DNA of 64,000 bases from Panulirus ornatus (lineage: Eukaryota; Arthropoda; Malacostraca; Decapoda; Palinuridae). Below the pieces are notes generated by a model. The model searched no databases, had not been told where the DNA came from, and saw only the letters and a program-made list of their open reading frames with translations. The stretch spans positions 28,440,843 through 28,504,842 of the forward strand of contig NC_092269.1 of assembly GCF_036320965.1 (NCBI RefSeq), in the 5' to 3' direction. The position numbers were made by a program, and so were the translations under genes. Below, piece after piece: positions 62,325 to 64,000 of this stretch (position 1 is the stretch's first letter; each line of letters starts with the position of its first letter).

Positions 62325-64000
62325 TGTGCAAGGGAATAATTGGTATACATGGGGTGTTCAGTGATGTAAATGGAAATGGTGAAGAGCTTGTAGATTTATG
62401 TGCTGAAAAAGGACTGGTGATTGGGAATACCTGGTTTAAAAAGCGTGATATACATAAGTATACGTATGTAAGTAGGAGAGATGGCCAGAGAGCGTTATTG
62501 GATTACGTGTTAATTGACAGGCGCGAAAGAGAGACTCTTGGATGTTAATGTGCTGAGAGGTGCAACTGGAGGGATGTCTGATCATTATCTTGTGGAGGAT
62601 AAGGTGAAGATTTGTATGGGTTTTCAGAAAAGAAGAGTGAATGTTGGGGTGAAGAGGGTGGTGAGAGTAAGTGAGCTTGGGAAGGAGACTTGTGTGAGGA
62701 AGTACCAGGAGAGACTGAGTACAGAATGGAAAAAGGTGAGAACAATGGAAGTAAGGGGAGTGGGGGAGGAATGGGATGTATTTAGGGAATCAGTGATGGA
62801 TTGCGAAAAAAGGTGCTTGTGGCATGAGAAGAGTGGGAGGTGGGTTGATTAGAAAGGGTAGTGAGTGGTGGGATGAAGAAGTAAGATTATTAGTGAAAGA
62901 GAAGAGAGAGGCATTTGGACGATTTTTGCAGGGGAAAAAATGCAATTGAGTGGGAGATGTATAAAAGAAAGAGACAGGAGGTCAAGAGAAAGGTGCAAGA
63001 GGTGAAAAAGGGGGCAAATGAGAGTTGGGGTGAGAGAGTATCATTAAATTTTAGGGAGAAAAAAAAGATGTTCTGGAAGGAGGTAAATAAAGTGCGTAAG
63101 ACAAGGGAGCAAATGGGAACTTCAGTGAAGGGCGCAAATGGGGAGGTGATAACAAGTAGTGGTGATGTGAGAAGGAGATGGAGTGAGTATTTTGAAGGTT
63201 TGTTGAATGTGTTTGATGATAGAGTGGCAGATAAAGGGTGTTTTGGTCGAGGTGGTGTGCAAAGTGAGAGGGTTAGGGAAAATGATTTGGTAAACAGAGA
63301 AGAGGTAGTAAAAGCTTTGCAGAAGATGAAAGCCGGCAAGACAGCAGGTTTGGATGGTATTGCAGTGGAATTTATTAAAAAAGGGGGTGACTGTATTGCT
63401 GAGTGGTTGGTAAGGTTATTTAATGTATGTATGACTCATGGTGAGGTGCCTGAGGATTGGCGGAATGCGTGCATAGTGCCATTGTACAAAGGCAAAGGGG
63501 TAAGAGTGAGTGCTTAAATTACAGATGTATAAGTTTGTTGAGTATTCCTGGTAAATTATATGGGAGGGTATTGATTGAGAGGGTGAAGGCATGTACAGAG
63601 CATCAGATTGGGGAAGAGCAGTGTGGTTTCAGAAGTGGTAGAGGATGTGTGGATCAGGTGTTTGCTTTGAAGAATGTATGTGAGAAATACTTAGAAAAGC
63701 AAATGGATTTGTATGTAGCATTTATGGATCTGGAGAAGGCATATGATAGAGTTGATAGAGATGCTCTGTGGAAGGTATTAAGAATATATGGTGTGGGAGG
63801 CAAGTTGTTAGAATCAGTGAAAAGTTTTTATCGAGGATGTAAGGCATGTGTACGTGTAGGAAGAGAGGAAAGTGATTGGTTCTCAGTGAATGTAGGTTTG
63901 CGGCAGGGGTGTGTGATGTCTCCGTGGTTGTTTAATTTGTTTATGGATGGGGTTGTTAGGGAGGTAAATGCAAGAGTTTTGGAAAGAGGGGCAAGTATGA
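62325..64000 (+). mobile_element. young RTE-like LINE, 5'-truncated, runs off the window
   Basis: Starts within the endonuclease (GIIGIHGVFSDVNGNGEELV) 150 bp after exon G. Contains YVSRRDGQRALLDYVLIDR, GMSDHYLVEDKVKI, the connector, GKTAGLDGIAVEFIKKGGDC, motif A AFMDLEKAYDRVDRDALWKV (63718-63780) and motif B GLRQGCVMSPWLFNLFMDG (63896-63955). The active-site box lies past base 64000. Frame breaks: two bases lost near 62522, a shift near 62805, and a change near 63500. Sequence is close to the young copies, but the diagnostic 3' UTR is not in the window. Confidence 0.85.
62915..63517 (+). pseudogene. LINE connector and reverse transcriptase start (200 codons)
   Basis: Open piece reading WEMYKRKRQEVKRKVQEVKK, NFREKKKMFWKEVNKVRKTR, DNA-binding-like connector, then GLDGIAVEFIKKGGDC and GEVPEDWRNACIVPLYKGKG. 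It ends at a stop created by a small deletion where sister copies read GDKSECSNYRG. Confidence 0.78.

Overview
The window looks like eukaryotic, repeat-rich intronic DNA. It holds seven GT-AG bounded exons of one plus-strand gene, spread over 62 kb and separated by introns of 2.4 to 23 kb. Almost all the rest is transposable-element sequence. The repeat mix (a very abundant 3.4-kb RTE-like LINE, a jockey-like LINE, a Penelope-like element with a GIY-YIG domain, Tigger/pogo-type DNA transposons, SINE-like repeats and GA/TA/GATA microsatellites) suggests an arthropod, most likely a decapod crustacean. That is inference from element types, not a database match. I see no bacterial operon, rRNA, tRNA or CRISPR.

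Host gene: exons at 1-67 (partial), 10174-10357, 12724-12826, 26575-26765, 35537-35719, 58811-59138 and 62026-62172 join with matching splice phases into one open frame of exactly 401 codons, open at both window ends. The encoded stretch is mostly low-complexity, rich in Pro, Tyr, Gly and Ser. Only the last exon looks like the start of a folded domain, and its pattern resembles the N-terminal edge of the AlkB-homologue (ALKBH2/3) dioxygenase domain. That identification is tentative because the domain would lie past the window.

Layout: intron 1 (68-10173) carries an old antisense LINE (1.0-4.5 kb), two copies of a GTAGGTAG-starting SINE-like family and a Penelope-like fragment (6.6-7.3 kb). 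Intron 2 (10358-12723) carries a Tigger-like element with terminal inverted repeats and TA target duplications. Intron 3 (12827-26574) is a dense nest of RTE-like LINE fragments in both orientations plus SINEs, followed by a jockey-like LINE (24.46-26.35 kb). Intron 4 (26766-35536) has a 347-bp tandem repeat, a TCTA microsatellite and a near full-length sense LINE (30.6-34.1 kb). Intron 5 (35720-58810) is the largest: a decayed Tigger copy, then a 17-kb nest of LINEs inserted into LINEs (40.9-58.5 kb). It includes one young copy with only three visible lesions over most of its frame and one with an uninterrupted 633-residue reverse transcriptase frame. Intron 6 (59139-62025) and the start of intron 7 hold further LINE copies.

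The LINE family can be reconstructed in outline from its copies. It has a 5' leader starting near CCCTGGGGATAGGGG, one frame of about 980 codons (endonuclease then reverse transcriptase with an FADD motif) and a 3' UTR ending in a TAAATA-type tail. Two subfamilies are visible: old copies with a 3' UTR of about 450 bp, and young, mutually near-identical copies whose 3' UTR is cut to about 210 bp. Young copies have repeatedly inserted into old copies. At least two, probably three, share the same target position inside the reverse transcriptase gene, and I consider this the most notable signal here. A SINE-like family combines the LINE's 5' leader with its 3' end and is probably its non-autonomous partner.
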